From Rhodothermus profundi (GTDB lineage Bacteria; Bacteroidota; Rhodothermia; Rhodothermales; Rhodothermaceae): a stretch of DNA of 64,000 bases. The stretch lies in assembly GCF_900142415.1 (NCBI RefSeq), contig NZ_FRAU01000006.1, positions 1-64,000 of the forward strand, given 5' to 3'. Position numbers and translations under genes: made by a program. This document shows positions 17,970-27,192 of this stretch, piece by piece. Position 1 is the stretch's first letter, and the number at the start of each line of letters is the position of its first letter. The notes below the pieces were generated by a model. The model was not told where the DNA came from and searched no databases. It saw nothing but the letters and a program-made list of their open reading frames with translations.

Positions 17970-18698
17970 TTAGTTTCGCGCCTTTCTTTTCGGGCGTGGA
18001 CGTCTGCGTACCCGCACAGAGGGCCCTATCGGCTCCCCCAGGGCGCCGAAGCCACAGCCGGTGAGTTCGCCGGCCCCGACCAGCCAGGCAAATTGCACCG
18101 CCTCAGGCGGACCTTCGACAATCACGGGACACATGCTGCCCCGGTGATCGATGCCCTTGATGCGCACGAGCTTGGTCTTGGCCCCTCGGTAGCGGCGGTC
18201 AAAACGCATGCTCGCCTGCGGCGCCAGATGGCCCAGCCCCGCCGCTGTCAGCTTGCGCCGAAAGACGCGCGTGAGTACCTCGTCGGCTCCTTCATCCGCC
18301 CAGGTCAGGTAATCCCGCCCCCCATCAGCCCGCACCCGCCGCGCCACTACCGGACTTTCCACCCGGAATACCACCCGCTCCCCAAATACCGGAATCGGCA
18401 CTGCCTGCACCTCGGCTACAGCCATGCCCGCAATCACCGCCGGCTCCCGAAAAATGCCTGCCACCACCCGCTGCACCTGCTCTCCTTCATAGAAACTGAG
18501 CGTCCAGAAAGCTCCTTTCGGGAAATACAACCCGTCTTTTCCCAATCGTCCGCCCTGCAGCCAGCCGAAGCTGTACAGACTCAATCCATCGTGCCAGTCA
18601 TTCTGGCCCAGCCAGCGATGCAGCACCCCCGCCAGCCGATAAGGATAGGTAAACGGTACCGGCTCGCAAGCAGGCGTCAAAAACAGGCGAAGACGCAT
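17970..18698 (-). CDS. cas6: CRISPR RNA endoribonuclease Cas6
   Basis: A 242-residue Cas6 that cleaves pre-crRNA within each repeat, leaving the 8-nt handle. The C-terminal glycine-rich loop is GELTGCGFGALG (about 213-224), preceded by a typical ferredoxin-like arrangement and followed by an Arg/Lys-rich tail that probably aids RNA binding. It is the only cas6 in the window, so it should mature crRNAs for both the I-B Cascade and the III-B Cmr complex. It begins 12 bp after the WYL regulator gene and starts the cas portion of the operon. Confidence 0.93.
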   Translation of the reverse strand: MRLRLFLTPACEPVPFTYPYRLAGVLHRWLGQNDWHDGLSLYSFGWLQGGRLGKDGLYFPKGAFWTLSFYEGEQVQRVVAGIFREPAVIAGMAVAEVQAVPIPVFGERVVFRVESPVVARRVRADGGRDYLTWADEGADEVLTRVFRRKLTAAGLGHLAPQASMRFDRRYRGAKTKLVRIKGIDHRGSMCPVIVEGPPEAVQFAWLVGAGELTGCGFGALGEPIGPSVRVRRRPRPKRKARN

Positions 18699-18710
18699 AC
18701 GTCCCCTCGT

Positions 18711-19754
18711 TTAAGTCGTCTGTGAACGGGAAGGCGTGTGCGGCCCCCGATAAACAGGCGCACCGTAACGCTCCGCCATACGGCGGGCTTCGCTGGCAAT
18801 GCGATGGCGCAGCACCGGCGGACCGATCACCTCGCACTCGGCCCCATAGCTGAGCACCCAGCGCGCCACATCGGCCAGCCCCGTCACCTGCAGATGCACA
18901 TCCAGCGACCCGTCCGGACGCTCAATCAGCACCTGGCTGGGATGCCACTGCTCTTCCCGAATCCAGCGCGCCTGATACGGCGAAAAACGCAGATGCACTG
19001 CATAGGTCCGCTCATCCCGGTGCATCCCAAAAGCCGGCCCCAGGTACGCTTCCAGGTCGAAATCCGGCCGCCGGGTAAACGTCTCCTCCCGCACTTCCAG
19101 ATGGCGAATGCGGTCGATCCGGAAGTCCCGCATGGCCTCCCGCAACCGGCAGTAAGCAACCAGGTACCAGCGGCTCTGGTAAGCCACGACGGCATAGGGC
19201 TCCACGTCGCGCTCGGTAACGGCGTCCGCATAGTTGGCATAGTAGCGCAGATGGACCACCCGCTGCTCAGCAGCCGCCCGGCGCAACACGTCCAGGTAGC
19301 GCAGTGGCGTGCGCGGCCGAGGCCCCATCTCGAAGCGTAGCGTGCGCGTGAGCGTGTCAGGATCCACATGAATCGGCTCGGGCAGATGCGCTGCCAGACG
19401 CTCAACCGCGGCCTCCAGTAACGCTGCATCCGGTGTGTCCCCAAACGCCTCCAACGCCAACCGGGCCACCAGAAACGCAGCCAGCTCGGCCCGGTCCATC
19501 GCAATCAACGGCAGATTGTCCGTGAACGGCTCCTCCAGATAGTAGGTCTGCCGTCGGCGATCATACGCGACCGGCACGCCCAACCGCCGCAGGTACTCAA
19601 TGTCGCTGGCAATCGTGCGACGAGATACCTCAAAATGACGCGCCGCACGCGCCGTCGTTAGTGGACGCCCACTGCGTAACCATTCGATCAGACGCTGCAA
19701 CCGCAAAATCTGCGGCCCTCGAAGCGGGCGGCCGCCGGTCGCATGCCCGGCCAT
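18711..19754 (-). CDS. WYL-domain transcriptional regulator of the cas operon
   Basis: A 347-residue regulator. Residues ~14-65 form a DeoR-like winged helix (RHFEVSRRTIASDIEYLRRL). The middle carries a WYL domain (SRWYLVAYCRLREAMRDFRID, about 195-220), a ligand-binding module frequent in regulators of CRISPR and other defence loci. It is the first gene of the minus-strand chain, 12 bp before cas6. Autoregulation and control of the whole operon are therefore likely, though inferred. The ligand is unknown; nucleic acid or nucleotide ligands are proposed for the family. The start at 19754 is the first ATG, and shorter starts are possible. Confidence 0.88.
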   Translation of the reverse strand: MAGHATGGRPLRGPQILRLQRLIEWLRSGRPLTTARAARHFEVSRRTIASDIEYLRRLGVPVAYDRRRQTYYLEEPFTDNLPLIAMDRAELAAFLVARLALEAFGDTPDAALLEAAVERLAAHLPEPIHVDPDTLTRTLRFEMGPRPRTPLRYLDVLRRAAAEQRVVHLRYYANYADAVTERDVEPYAVVAYQSRWYLVAYCRLREAMRDFRIDRIRHLEVREETFTRRPDFDLEAYLGPAFGMHRDERTYAVHLRFSPYQARWIREEQWHPSQVLIERPDGSLDVHLQVTGLADVARWVLSYGAECEVIGPPVLRHRIASEARRMAERYGAPVYRGPHTPSRSQTT

Positions 19755-20210
19755 GACACCCTACTGGTTCAGCTCATTGCCCCAACGCTTTCATAATACA
19801 ATAGACACCGTGCAGGGTAGCTTCATAACCTCCTGTGGAAAACTTTTTTGCTCAATAGGAATGGCCCCCTCTAAGACGCAGCGCCAGACCTCCATCTTGC
19901 CTAATCTTCCAGCAAAAAGGCACCAAACCAGGCAGTAAAAACCGAGGGGTCTCTCTCAGACTAGAAGCTCTTCCTCCTTAAAAAATCAATCCCTTAGGCC
20001 ATGCTCCCTCTCTTTACCTTCCGACTCGCGAAGGTCATGATCCTTCTCAGCAGGATCCTGGTTGTGCGCTTCTGGATTTGCAACAGTTTTTCTAGCTGCA
20101 TCAACCGCCTTGTTCAGGCAGCAACTATCCTGTATTCCAGCCACTTTTTAAGCACAATTCTGGAATAGCGGGACAAACGAGCTTCAGCGAACGGATACGA
20201 CCGGTGCCCT
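19755..20210. other. Gene-free gap upstream of the cas operon
   Basis: A 456-bp stretch between the WYL regulator start and the nhaC stop. Short frames here have no recognisable product or start signal. A small hairpin (GATCCT/AGGATC) lies around 20039-20058. The promoter of the 18.8-kb cas operon should be in this gap on the minus strand, but no box close to consensus stands out. Confidence 0.5.
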
Positions 20211-22100
20211 TTATCCCTCAACGGGCTCAGGTGATGCCGGAACTTTCTTTCCGAACAACCGCAGCCCAAACAGCAGCACAGTTGCCGCCACAGGCATGGC
20301 CACCCACCAGGGCAAACCAAAACCCGTCGGCAGCGTGCCCAGCAATACCGCCACCAGTCCGACAAACAGCGCATAGGGGAGCTGCGTGCGCACATGCTCC
20401 ACATGATCACAGCCCGAAGCCATCGACGAAAGAATCGTCGTGTCGGAGATGGGCGAGCAGTGGTCGCCCCAGACAGCGCCAGCCAGCACCGCTGAGACGG
20501 TCGAGTAGATGATATGGTGATACTCCGCCTCGGTATGCAGTCCGCTGGCAGCCAGCACATGCCAGGCCAGGGGCACAACCAGCGGCAGCAGAATACCCAT
20601 GGTTCCCCAGCTTGTGCCGGTGGCAAAAGCCGTGGCAGCAGACAGCACAAACACAAGCGCCGGTACCAGTCCAGGCGCCAGTCGCTCGCTGAGCACCGAC
20701 GACAGATACTGGGCCGTGCGCAGCTCCTCCGTAATCGAGGAAAGCGCCCAGGCCAGCAGCAGAATAATCATGGCAAAAAACATGGAACGCAGGCCCGCGT
20801 ACCAGGCCTCCATGGTCTCGTCGAGCGTCAGGATCCGCTGGCCTATCGAAAGGGCTGCCGCTGTTAACACGCCCAGCAGCGATCCCCACATGAGCGCCCG
20901 GTACGAATCAGCGCTGCCGATGATCTCCCGGAGCGTTTCCCCTTCCCCGGTTGCGTAGAGCCCTCCCAGCACCGAAACAAACAGGACGAGGATAGGAATC
21001 AGGGCATTGCGCGCGCGGTGTGGTTTGTCGGCAGGCGGGCGCAACTCGCGGCCTTCGGCCGCAGCTTCATCAATGCGTGCGTTTGGTCCCAGCACCTGGC
21101 CGGTCGACCGCGCCCGCACTTCCGCCCGGTACATCGGCCCAAAGTCTCGCTGCGACCAGGCTACAGCAAACACAAATAGCAGGGCCAGCCAGGGATAAAA
21201 GCTGTAGGGAATGGAATTCAGAAAAATGGAATACGCACTCTCATCATAGCCGGGAAGCTGGGCCACGGCGGTTCCAACCAGTCCCACTTCATAGCCGATC
21301 CAGGTTGTCACGAAAGCCAGCGCAGCGACCGGAGCTGCGGTTGAATCGACAATGTAGGCCAGTTTTTCGCGAGAGATGCGAAGGCGGTCGGTGACGGGCC
21401 GCATGGTGTTGCCCACCACCAGCGTGTTGGCATAGTCATCGAAGAAAATCAGTAGCCCCAGCACGGCTGTAGCCAGTTGGCCACGCCGGGGATCGCTGGC
21501 CCAGCGCACGATGCGATTGACCACGCCCTGCATCCCCCCATTTTTTGAAATGATCCCCACCATTCCCCCGATCATCAGCGAAAAAAGCACAATGGCTGCA
21601 TGATCCGGGTTAGCCAGCGCGTTGCGGACGTACACATCGAACGTGTCGAGCAGCCCCTGCCATAGACCGGCAAGCGAAAAATCGACGGCCAGCCAGGCCC
21701 CCAGCCAGATTCCCAGAAACAGCGCAGGCACAACCCGCCGAAACAACAGGGCAATGACAATGGCCAGCAGAGGCGGCAACACCGAGGTCCACCCCGGCAA
21801 CACCCGCACTTCGGCTTGAGCCAGCACCCGATCTCCCCGCGTCAGCACCACCGCAACCCGACCGCTGCGCATGGCCCGCACGCTGTCGGCTTTGAGGACG
21901 CCATCGATTAGCTTCAGGGCATACGTCTGGCCGGCTACGTGCACAGCATAACCGCTATCGGACGCGACACCCTCCAGGGTCACCGTAAAGGGCAGGTCCT
22001 TCAACACAAGGCCGGGCACCCGTAGATGCGGCTGCGCCGCTACGGCATGGGTCAGCCCGAGCATGATTCCCAGCAACCAGACAATGGTGCGTGCACGCAT
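20211..22100 (-). CDS. nhaC: NhaC-family Na+/H+ antiporter with N-terminal periplasmic extension
   Basis: A 629-residue antiporter exchanging sodium for protons. The ATG at 22100 gives a clear signal peptide (MRARTIVWLLGIMLGLTHAVAA). About 75 residues of beta-rich, extracytoplasmic sequence follow before the first transporter helix (SVLPPLLAIVIALLF), which is unlike the compact bacterial NhaC. Family motifs such as FFDDYANTLVVGNTMRP, STAAPVAALAFVTTWIGYE and the late GDHCSPISDTT are present. A GGAGG lies 11 nt before the start. It follows upp by 7 bp and probably forms an operon with agcS and upp. Confidence 0.85.
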   Translation of the reverse strand: MRARTIVWLLGIMLGLTHAVAAQPHLRVPGLVLKDLPFTVTLEGVASDSGYAVHVAGQTYALKLIDGVLKADSVRAMRSGRVAVVLTRGDRVLAQAEVRVLPGWTSVLPPLLAIVIALLFRRVVPALFLGIWLGAWLAVDFSLAGLWQGLLDTFDVYVRNALANPDHAAIVLFSLMIGGMVGIISKNGGMQGVVNRIVRWASDPRRGQLATAVLGLLIFFDDYANTLVVGNTMRPVTDRLRISREKLAYIVDSTAAPVAALAFVTTWIGYEVGLVGTAVAQLPGYDESAYSIFLNSIPYSFYPWLALLFVFAVAWSQRDFGPMYRAEVRARSTGQVLGPNARIDEAAAEGRELRPPADKPHRARNALIPILVLFVSVLGGLYATGEGETLREIIGSADSYRALMWGSLLGVLTAAALSIGQRILTLDETMEAWYAGLRSMFFAMIILLLAWALSSITEELRTAQYLSSVLSERLAPGLVPALVFVLSAATAFATGTSWGTMGILLPLVVPLAWHVLAASGLHTEAEYHHIIYSTVSAVLAGAVWGDHCSPISDTTILSSMASGCDHVEHVRTQLPYALFVGLVAVLLGTLPTGFGLPWWVAMPVAATVLLFGLRLFGKKVPASPEPVEG

Positions 22101-22107
22101 GTCGGCT

Positions 22108-22737
22108 TTATCCTCCGGTTCCGAAGATGCGGTCGCCGGCATCCCCTAACCCTGGCCGAATGAACGCATTTTCATCCAGCCCGCGGTCTATGGCTGCCGT
22201 AACAATACGCACGTCCGGGTGCGCTTCCTGAAGGGCTCGAATCCCTTCTGGTGCGGCAATCAAACAGACAAACGTAAAGCGCCGGGCTCCATGGGCTTTC
22301 AGGTGATGGATCGCCTGCACTGCACTGCCGCCGGTAGCTAGCATGGGATCGACCACAAACACCCGCGCTGCTTCGATGCCGCCCGGAATATTGCTGTAGT
22401 AATCGACCGGCTGCTTGGTACGCTCATCGCGTTGCATGCCCAGATGCCCCACCCGCGCCTCCGGTACAAAGCGCACAAAACCATCTACCATCCCCAGTCC
22501 GGCCCGCAGAATAGGAACCACCACAATCTCCTCGGCCACCCGATAGCCGGTGGTGGGCTCCAGAGGCGTCTCAATAGGAATCGGTTCGACGGCCAGGTCC
22601 CGCAGCGCCTCGTAGGCCAGAATGGCAGCCGCTTCGGCCACAATCTGCCGAAACTGCCCGTGCGTGGTCTCCCGTCGCCGGAGCAGTGTTAAATCACGCT
22701 TCAGCAAGGGGTGATCAACGACGGTCAGCGTGCTCAT
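22108..22737 (-). CDS. upp: Uracil phosphoribosyltransferase
   Basis: A 209-residue salvage enzyme making UMP from uracil and PRPP. The PRPP loop is VFVVDPMLATGGSA (about 127-140), and the family segments VPILRAGLGMVDG and the C-terminal GLGDAGDRIFGT are both intact. Length is normal. The gene lies 2 bp after agcS and 7 bp before nhaC. Confidence 0.97.
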   Translation of the reverse strand: MSTLTVVDHPLLKRDLTLLRRRETTHGQFRQIVAEAAAILAYEALRDLAVEPIPIETPLEPTTGYRVAEEIVVVPILRAGLGMVDGFVRFVPEARVGHLGMQRDERTKQPVDYYSNIPGGIEAARVFVVDPMLATGGSAVQAIHHLKAHGARRFTFVCLIAAPEGIRALQEAHPDVRIVTAAIDRGLDENAFIRPGLGDAGDRIFGTGG

Positions 22738-22739
22738 GG

Positions 22740-24461
22740 CTATTGCGTTTCCCCTCCCTGTTGCTTGCGCCTGCGCGTTTCTACCCAGCGCCGATGCGCT
22801 TCGTAGTCTTCCTTCCAGGGTTGCCGTTCAAAATAGCTATCGGTAAGCTTCTTGAGCGTCCCTGAAAGCAACACCAGGGAGATTACGTTGGGCAGCGTCA
22901 CCAGCGACAGGGCCACATCGCCTACATCCCACACAGTAGTCACGGCCACCACAGCGCCCAGAAAGTGCATGATCAGGAAAACGGTCTTGTAGGGTAGAAT
23001 GCCCTTCGTGCCAAACAGATAGTAAGCACAGCGATCACCGTAGTAACTCCAGGAAATAGCCGTCGAAATCGCAAACAACAGCACGCTTAGCAGCACGATG
23101 TAGCGGCCAACGCCCCCCAGTCCCAGCGCCGACAGCCCGCGCTCAAATCCGAGGGTGGTTAGCGGCGCACTGCTCCGCACCGCATCGCCGTAAAGCCGGG
23201 TGTAGCGCTGCCCATCGTCACCACGCGCCTGCGCCTGCAACGGATAGATGGTACCCGTAAAGGGCTGCGTCTGGGCCTCATCCACGAACAGCCGCGGCAC
23301 ACCTACCTCGAAGTAAGCCAGTTGCGGCTGCCCCTCCACCGGCCGCCCGTCCACATACCGCACCGAATCAGGCGTGGCCACGCGCGTGTAGCCGATCTCG
23401 TCGTTACCGGTGACGTACGTGATGTTCACATCGTTGAGCGGCAGCGTAGTGGGCACGCGCTCATTCCAGACACCGGTAATCACGATCACAAGGCCGGTCA
23501 TGGTGCAGATAACCAGCGTGTCGATAAACGGCTCCAGCAACGCCACCACACCTTCGGAGACCGGCTCATCTGTTCGAGCCGCTGAATGGGCTATAGGCGC
23601 TGAGCCCTGCCCGGCTTCGTTGGAAAAAAGCCCGCGCTGCACGCCATAGGTGAGCGTGGTCAGCAATACCCCCATGCCGGTCCCGGCCACGCCCGCGGTC
23701 GGGTTAAAGGCTTCGCGGAAGATCGTTCCAAAAGCAGGGAGCACGTGCTCCAGGTTAGCAAAAATGATCAGCAGCGCCCCCGTTACGTACAGACCCGCCA
23801 TGAGCGGAGCCAGCACGCCCGTTACCGCACCAATGCGGCGAATGCCCCCGATGATGACCAGCCCTACCAGGGTGGCCGTAACCAGACCGGTGATCCAGGT
23901 CTCAATGCCGAATGTATCCCGCACCTGGGTTGCAATGGTATTGGCCTGGATCGCATTGCCGGTCATGAACGAAGTGATCATGAGCATAAAGGCAAAAAAG
24001 ACGGCCACCGGCTTCCAGCCCAGCCCCTTTTCGATGTAGTACATGGGTCCACCGGCCACCGAGCCAGCCCAGACCTTGCCGTCCGATTCAACAGGTACGC
24101 GGTAGTGCAGGGCCAGTGTTACCTCGCTGTACTTGGTGGCCATGCCCAGAAAAGCGGTCACCCACATCCAGAAAAGCGCCCCCGGCCCGCCGATATGAAT
24201 CGCAATTGCCACGCCTGCAATGTTGCCAATGCCCACCGTAGCCGAAAGCGCTGTCGTCAGCGCCTGAAAGTGGGGGACGTCGCCCGGTTCATCGGGATTG
24301 TCATACTTCCCAGAGGCTACTGCAAAGCCATGCGCCAGCTTGCGCAGTTGAATGAAGCGTAAACGCAAGGTCAGAAATAAACCCGCTCCCAGCAACCCAA
24401 CCACCAGAACCGGTGCCAGCCAACTATTTAGCTGCTCAATTACGTGACTAAAAAGCTCCAT
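22740..24461 (-). CDS. Sodium:alanine symporter family protein (AgcS type)
   Basis: A 573-residue inner-membrane amino-acid carrier. Signatures are TTALSATVGIGNIAGVA, PMYYIEKGLG and the GLFSNEAGQGSAP motif. Usual members are about 450-480 residues. The excess is mainly a hydrophilic insert of roughly 100 residues (around 327-430, from VPTTLPLNDVN to GDAVRSS) between membrane segments, probably a periplasmic loop domain. It heads a likely three-gene unit with upp and nhaC. The transported substrate (alanine or glycine) is taken from the family. Confidence 0.88.
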   Translation of the reverse strand: MELFSHVIEQLNSWLAPVLVVGLLGAGLFLTLRLRFIQLRKLAHGFAVASGKYDNPDEPGDVPHFQALTTALSATVGIGNIAGVAIAIHIGGPGALFWMWVTAFLGMATKYSEVTLALHYRVPVESDGKVWAGSVAGGPMYYIEKGLGWKPVAVFFAFMLMITSFMTGNAIQANTIATQVRDTFGIETWITGLVTATLVGLVIIGGIRRIGAVTGVLAPLMAGLYVTGALLIIFANLEHVLPAFGTIFREAFNPTAGVAGTGMGVLLTTLTYGVQRGLFSNEAGQGSAPIAHSAARTDEPVSEGVVALLEPFIDTLVICTMTGLVIVITGVWNERVPTTLPLNDVNITYVTGNDEIGYTRVATPDSVRYVDGRPVEGQPQLAYFEVGVPRLFVDEAQTQPFTGTIYPLQAQARGDDGQRYTRLYGDAVRSSAPLTTLGFERGLSALGLGGVGRYIVLLSVLLFAISTAISWSYYGDRCAYYLFGTKGILPYKTVFLIMHFLGAVVAVTTVWDVGDVALSLVTLPNVISLVLLSGTLKKLTDSYFERQPWKEDYEAHRRWVETRRRKQQGGETQ

Positions 24462-24587
24462 GGGTTTGCTTGCCCTTGGTTTTCAGATCACGCTGCTGAG
24501 CCGGGCGCTCCTGCTTGCAGGCATTCATTGCCCGGCCCCAACAAAACTCGGCCTAATATAGCAATCTGCCACCAAAAGAACCGCCCC

Positions 24588-25271
24588 TCAAAGCGTATGG
24601 GGATCGACTTCGACAAGCTGACCGTTCAGAATCGCCAGCGTACGTGCCGGATATTTTTTAACCAGACGATAGTCGTGCGTAGCCATCAGAAGCGTCATCC
24701 CCTGGCGATGCAGGCTGAGCAGCAATTCCATAATCTCGTCAGCCACTCGTGGGTCTAAGTTTCCTGTTGGCTCATCGGCCAGCAAAATCCAGGGATCGTT
24801 TACAATTGCCCGGGCAATCACCACGCGCTGCTGCTCTCCACCGGAGAGCTCGTGCGGATAGCGCCGCCGCTTATGGCTCAAGCCTACCAGCGCAAGCGCT
24901 TGCAGCACCCGGGTTTTTACTTCAGCTCCCCGTCTTCCGGTTACATATAGCGCAAAAGCCACGTTTTCATATACGTTGCGGTCGGGTAGCAGTTGGAAGT
25001 CCTGAAACACCACGCCCAGCGTGCGGCGCAAGTAGGGAATTTCTGTCGGTTTGATTCGGTCGGAGCGGTAGTCTCCTACCTGACAGTAGCCCGCGTCCGG
25101 AAACAGATCCATGTAGATGAGCCGCATGAGCGTGGTTTTGCCGCTTCCGGTCGGGCCAATCAAATAGACATGCTCGCCCCGTTGAATTTCAAACGAAAGA
25201 TTCTCAAATACCGGACGCTGCTGGCCATCCGGCAGAGGATACGAAATGCAGACATTTCGAAAGACAATCAC
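24588..25271 (-). CDS. ftsE: FtsE-like ABC transporter ATP-binding protein
   Basis: A 227-residue ABC ATPase of the FtsE/LolD group. Walker A is GPTGSGKTT (about 39-47), the Q-loop is VVFQDFQLLPDRNVYENVAF, the signature LSGGEQQR, and Walker B LLADEPTGNLDP. The Q-loop wording is close to FtsE, which with FtsX couples cell division to peptidoglycan hydrolysis. No ftsX is adjacent. The gene follows a methyltransferase by 15 bp in the pdxA unit. It could instead energise another MacB-like exporter. Confidence 0.75.
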   Translation of the reverse strand: MIVFRNVCISYPLPDGQQRPVFENLSFEIQRGEHVYLIGPTGSGKTTLMRLIYMDLFPDAGYCQVGDYRSDRIKPTEIPYLRRTLGVVFQDFQLLPDRNVYENVAFALYVTGRRGAEVKTRVLQALALVGLSHKRRRYPHELSGGEQQRVVIARAIVNDPWILLADEPTGNLDPRVADEIMELLLSLHRQGMTLLMATHDYRLVKKYPARTLAILNGQLVEVDPHTL

Positions 25272-25286
25272 GGCCGCGCGATAGCT

Positions 25287-26051
25287 TTATGCAGGACGAC
25301 GAACCACCCAGTGTATGCGCTCCGAGCGTTCCGTAGCCGGGCGCAGCGAAAAGTTATCGTATGCTGCTTCAATGCGAAAGCCCTGCGCCAACAACAGCGA
25401 CTTGATTTCCTGCAACGTGTAGGCTCGCTCCAGGTGCCGTTCGCGATATACCTTGCCCTCTACCTCCAGTTCAAAGATTGTCGTGTGCAACCGCAACGCT
25501 GGATCATAGTGGCTCCGGCGCACATAGCGAAACGCATTGGTTTCGCCTTCGTCGTCGAAGTCTGCTTCGTGCGCCAGCGAATTCATCGGCGTGCTCTGAT
25601 CAAAGATAAACAAACCACCCGGCCGAAGCGCCTGCCAGGTGCACCGAAACAGCGCCTGAATTTTTTCAGGCTCTAGAAGGTAGTTGAGCCCGTCGTAGAG
25701 CAACAAGACCACGTCGACTGGCTCTGCCACGCAATACCTGGTAAAATCGGCCTGTTCAAAAACAACCGGACTGCCCATGCGGGCGGCCTTTTCCCGAGCC
25801 ACCTCCAGCATGGCGGCCGAGCGATCACTGGCCCGGTAACTATAAGGCCCCAGCGGTTGCAGATGCAGCGCCAGCGAGCCGGTCCCACATCCAAGCTCAA
25901 GCACCACCCGCGCCTCCGGTAGAAAACGCCGGATCAGGCGATGCACATAGCGCGCCCACGCCGCATAATCGACGTAGTGCATCACGGCGTCGTACCCGCG
26001 CGCCAGTAAACTATAGGGCACCACCTCCTGCACCCGAACACCTGCGCTCAT
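25287..26051 (-). CDS. Class I SAM-dependent methyltransferase
   Basis: A 254-residue methyltransferase with the SAM-binding motif LELGCGTGSLALHL (about 50-63), the acidic ASDRSAAML strand, and post-motif DVVLLLYDGLNYLL. The C-terminal part (HYDPALRLHTTIFELEVEGKV) resembles small-molecule methyltransferases that carry a barrel lid. The substrate cannot be told. Its ATG overlaps the pdxA stop by 4 nt, indicating co-translation with pdxA and then ftsE. Confidence 0.8.
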   Translation of the reverse strand: MSAGVRVQEVVPYSLLARGYDAVMHYVDYAAWARYVHRLIRRFLPEARVVLELGCGTGSLALHLQPLGPYSYRASDRSAAMLEVAREKAARMGSPVVFEQADFTRYCVAEPVDVVLLLYDGLNYLLEPEKIQALFRCTWQALRPGGLFIFDQSTPMNSLAHEADFDDEGETNAFRYVRRSHYDPALRLHTTIFELEVEGKVYRERHLERAYTLQEIKSLLLAQGFRIEAAYDNFSLRPATERSERIHWVVRRPA

Positions 26052-27118
26052 GACGCTGCTGCCGAAGAAGCCGTCGTTGCCGCTTCGTGCCGCTCTCTGC
26101 GGCGGCGGGCAATGTCAATGGCCAGATAGATGGCGCTGCGCATGCTTCCCGGCGACGCCTTGCCCTGCCCGGCAATGTTGTAGGCCGTACCATGATCCGG
26201 CGAGGTGCGCACAATGGGCAGGCCAGCCGTGTAGTTGACGCCGCTTTCAAAAGCCAGCGTCTTGAATGGAATCAGTCCCTGATCGTGGTACATGGCCAGC
26301 ACCGCATCATAGAGCCGGTAGGCGCCAATCCCGAAAAAGCTGTCGGCTGGAAACGGTCCGAATACCAGGTAGCCGCGCCGACGAGCCTCCTCGAGAGCTG
26401 GGATGATCGTCTCATTCTCTTCTCGTCCCAACACCCCACCGTCTCCTGCATGCGGATTCAGGCCAAGCACAGCCATCTTGGGCCGGTCGATCCCGAAATC
26501 CTGCACCAGGCTATCGTGAATGATTTCAATCGTCTCCAGAATCGCCGGGCGCGTAACCCGCTTAGGAACATCCCAGATAGGGATGTGGCCGGTCACCAAT
26601 CCGATACGCAACTCGTCCGACACCATCATCATGGTATATCGTCGGGTACCGGTCAACCGAGCAATAAACTCAGTGTGCCCCGGATCCCGATAGCCGGCCA
26701 GCGAGATGGCCTCTTTCGAAATAGGGGCCGTTACCATCGCATCAACCTTTCCATCCAGGCAGAGCTGCACTGCCCGCCGCACCGATGCCATGGCCAGCTT
26801 TCCCCCCTCTGGCGTGATCTTGCCAAATGTCACCCTGAGCGCTTTTCCCTCACGCACGTCCACCACCACCAGTCGCCCGGGCGCCAGCCGCTCAGGTACA
26901 GTCTCCACCACGTGCACCTCCGGCAATGGCAGCTCCAACACCTCAGCATGCTGGCGAAGCACATCGACCGATCCGACAATAATCGGATCAAAAAATTTCA
27001 TCAGACGAGAATCAGACAGGCACTTTAATACAATCTCCGGACCGACACCATTCGGATCGCCCAGCGTTATGGCAATCCGAGGCCGCACGAACTTTCTCTT
27101 TCCTTGATCTATCGACAT
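26048..27118 (-). CDS. pdxA: 4-hydroxythreonine-4-phosphate dehydrogenase
   Basis: A 356-residue NAD-dependent dehydrogenase of pyridoxal 5'-phosphate synthesis (DXP-dependent route). The opening ITLGDPNGVGPEI is the family hallmark. Further motifs include APISKEA, the GHTEF segment, the metal-binding HAGDGG region and MYHDQGLIPFK. A strong ribosome binding site (AGGAGG) precedes the ATG. The gene is divergent from the sirtuin gene across a 74-bp gap that must hold both promoters. Confidence 0.97.
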   Translation of the reverse strand: MSIDQGKRKFVRPRIAITLGDPNGVGPEIVLKCLSDSRLMKFFDPIIVGSVDVLRQHAEVLELPLPEVHVVETVPERLAPGRLVVVDVREGKALRVTFGKITPEGGKLAMASVRRAVQLCLDGKVDAMVTAPISKEAISLAGYRDPGHTEFIARLTGTRRYTMMMVSDELRIGLVTGHIPIWDVPKRVTRPAILETIEIIHDSLVQDFGIDRPKMAVLGLNPHAGDGGVLGREENETIIPALEEARRRGYLVFGPFPADSFFGIGAYRLYDAVLAMYHDQGLIPFKTLAFESGVNYTAGLPIVRTSPDHGTAYNIAGQGKASPGSMRSAIYLAIDIARRRRERHEAATTASSAAAS

Positions 27119-27192
27119 GGGACGTTCCTCCTAACCCGTACTATATTGCCCTGAAACGGAACGGCCGGACTTACACCGGAGATCCCTCCGCT

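Noticed and set aside
20114-20656. 180-codon minus-strand frame in the nhaC 3' region
   Set aside because: Cys/Trp/Arg-rich shadow frame of nhaC without a plausible start or product.
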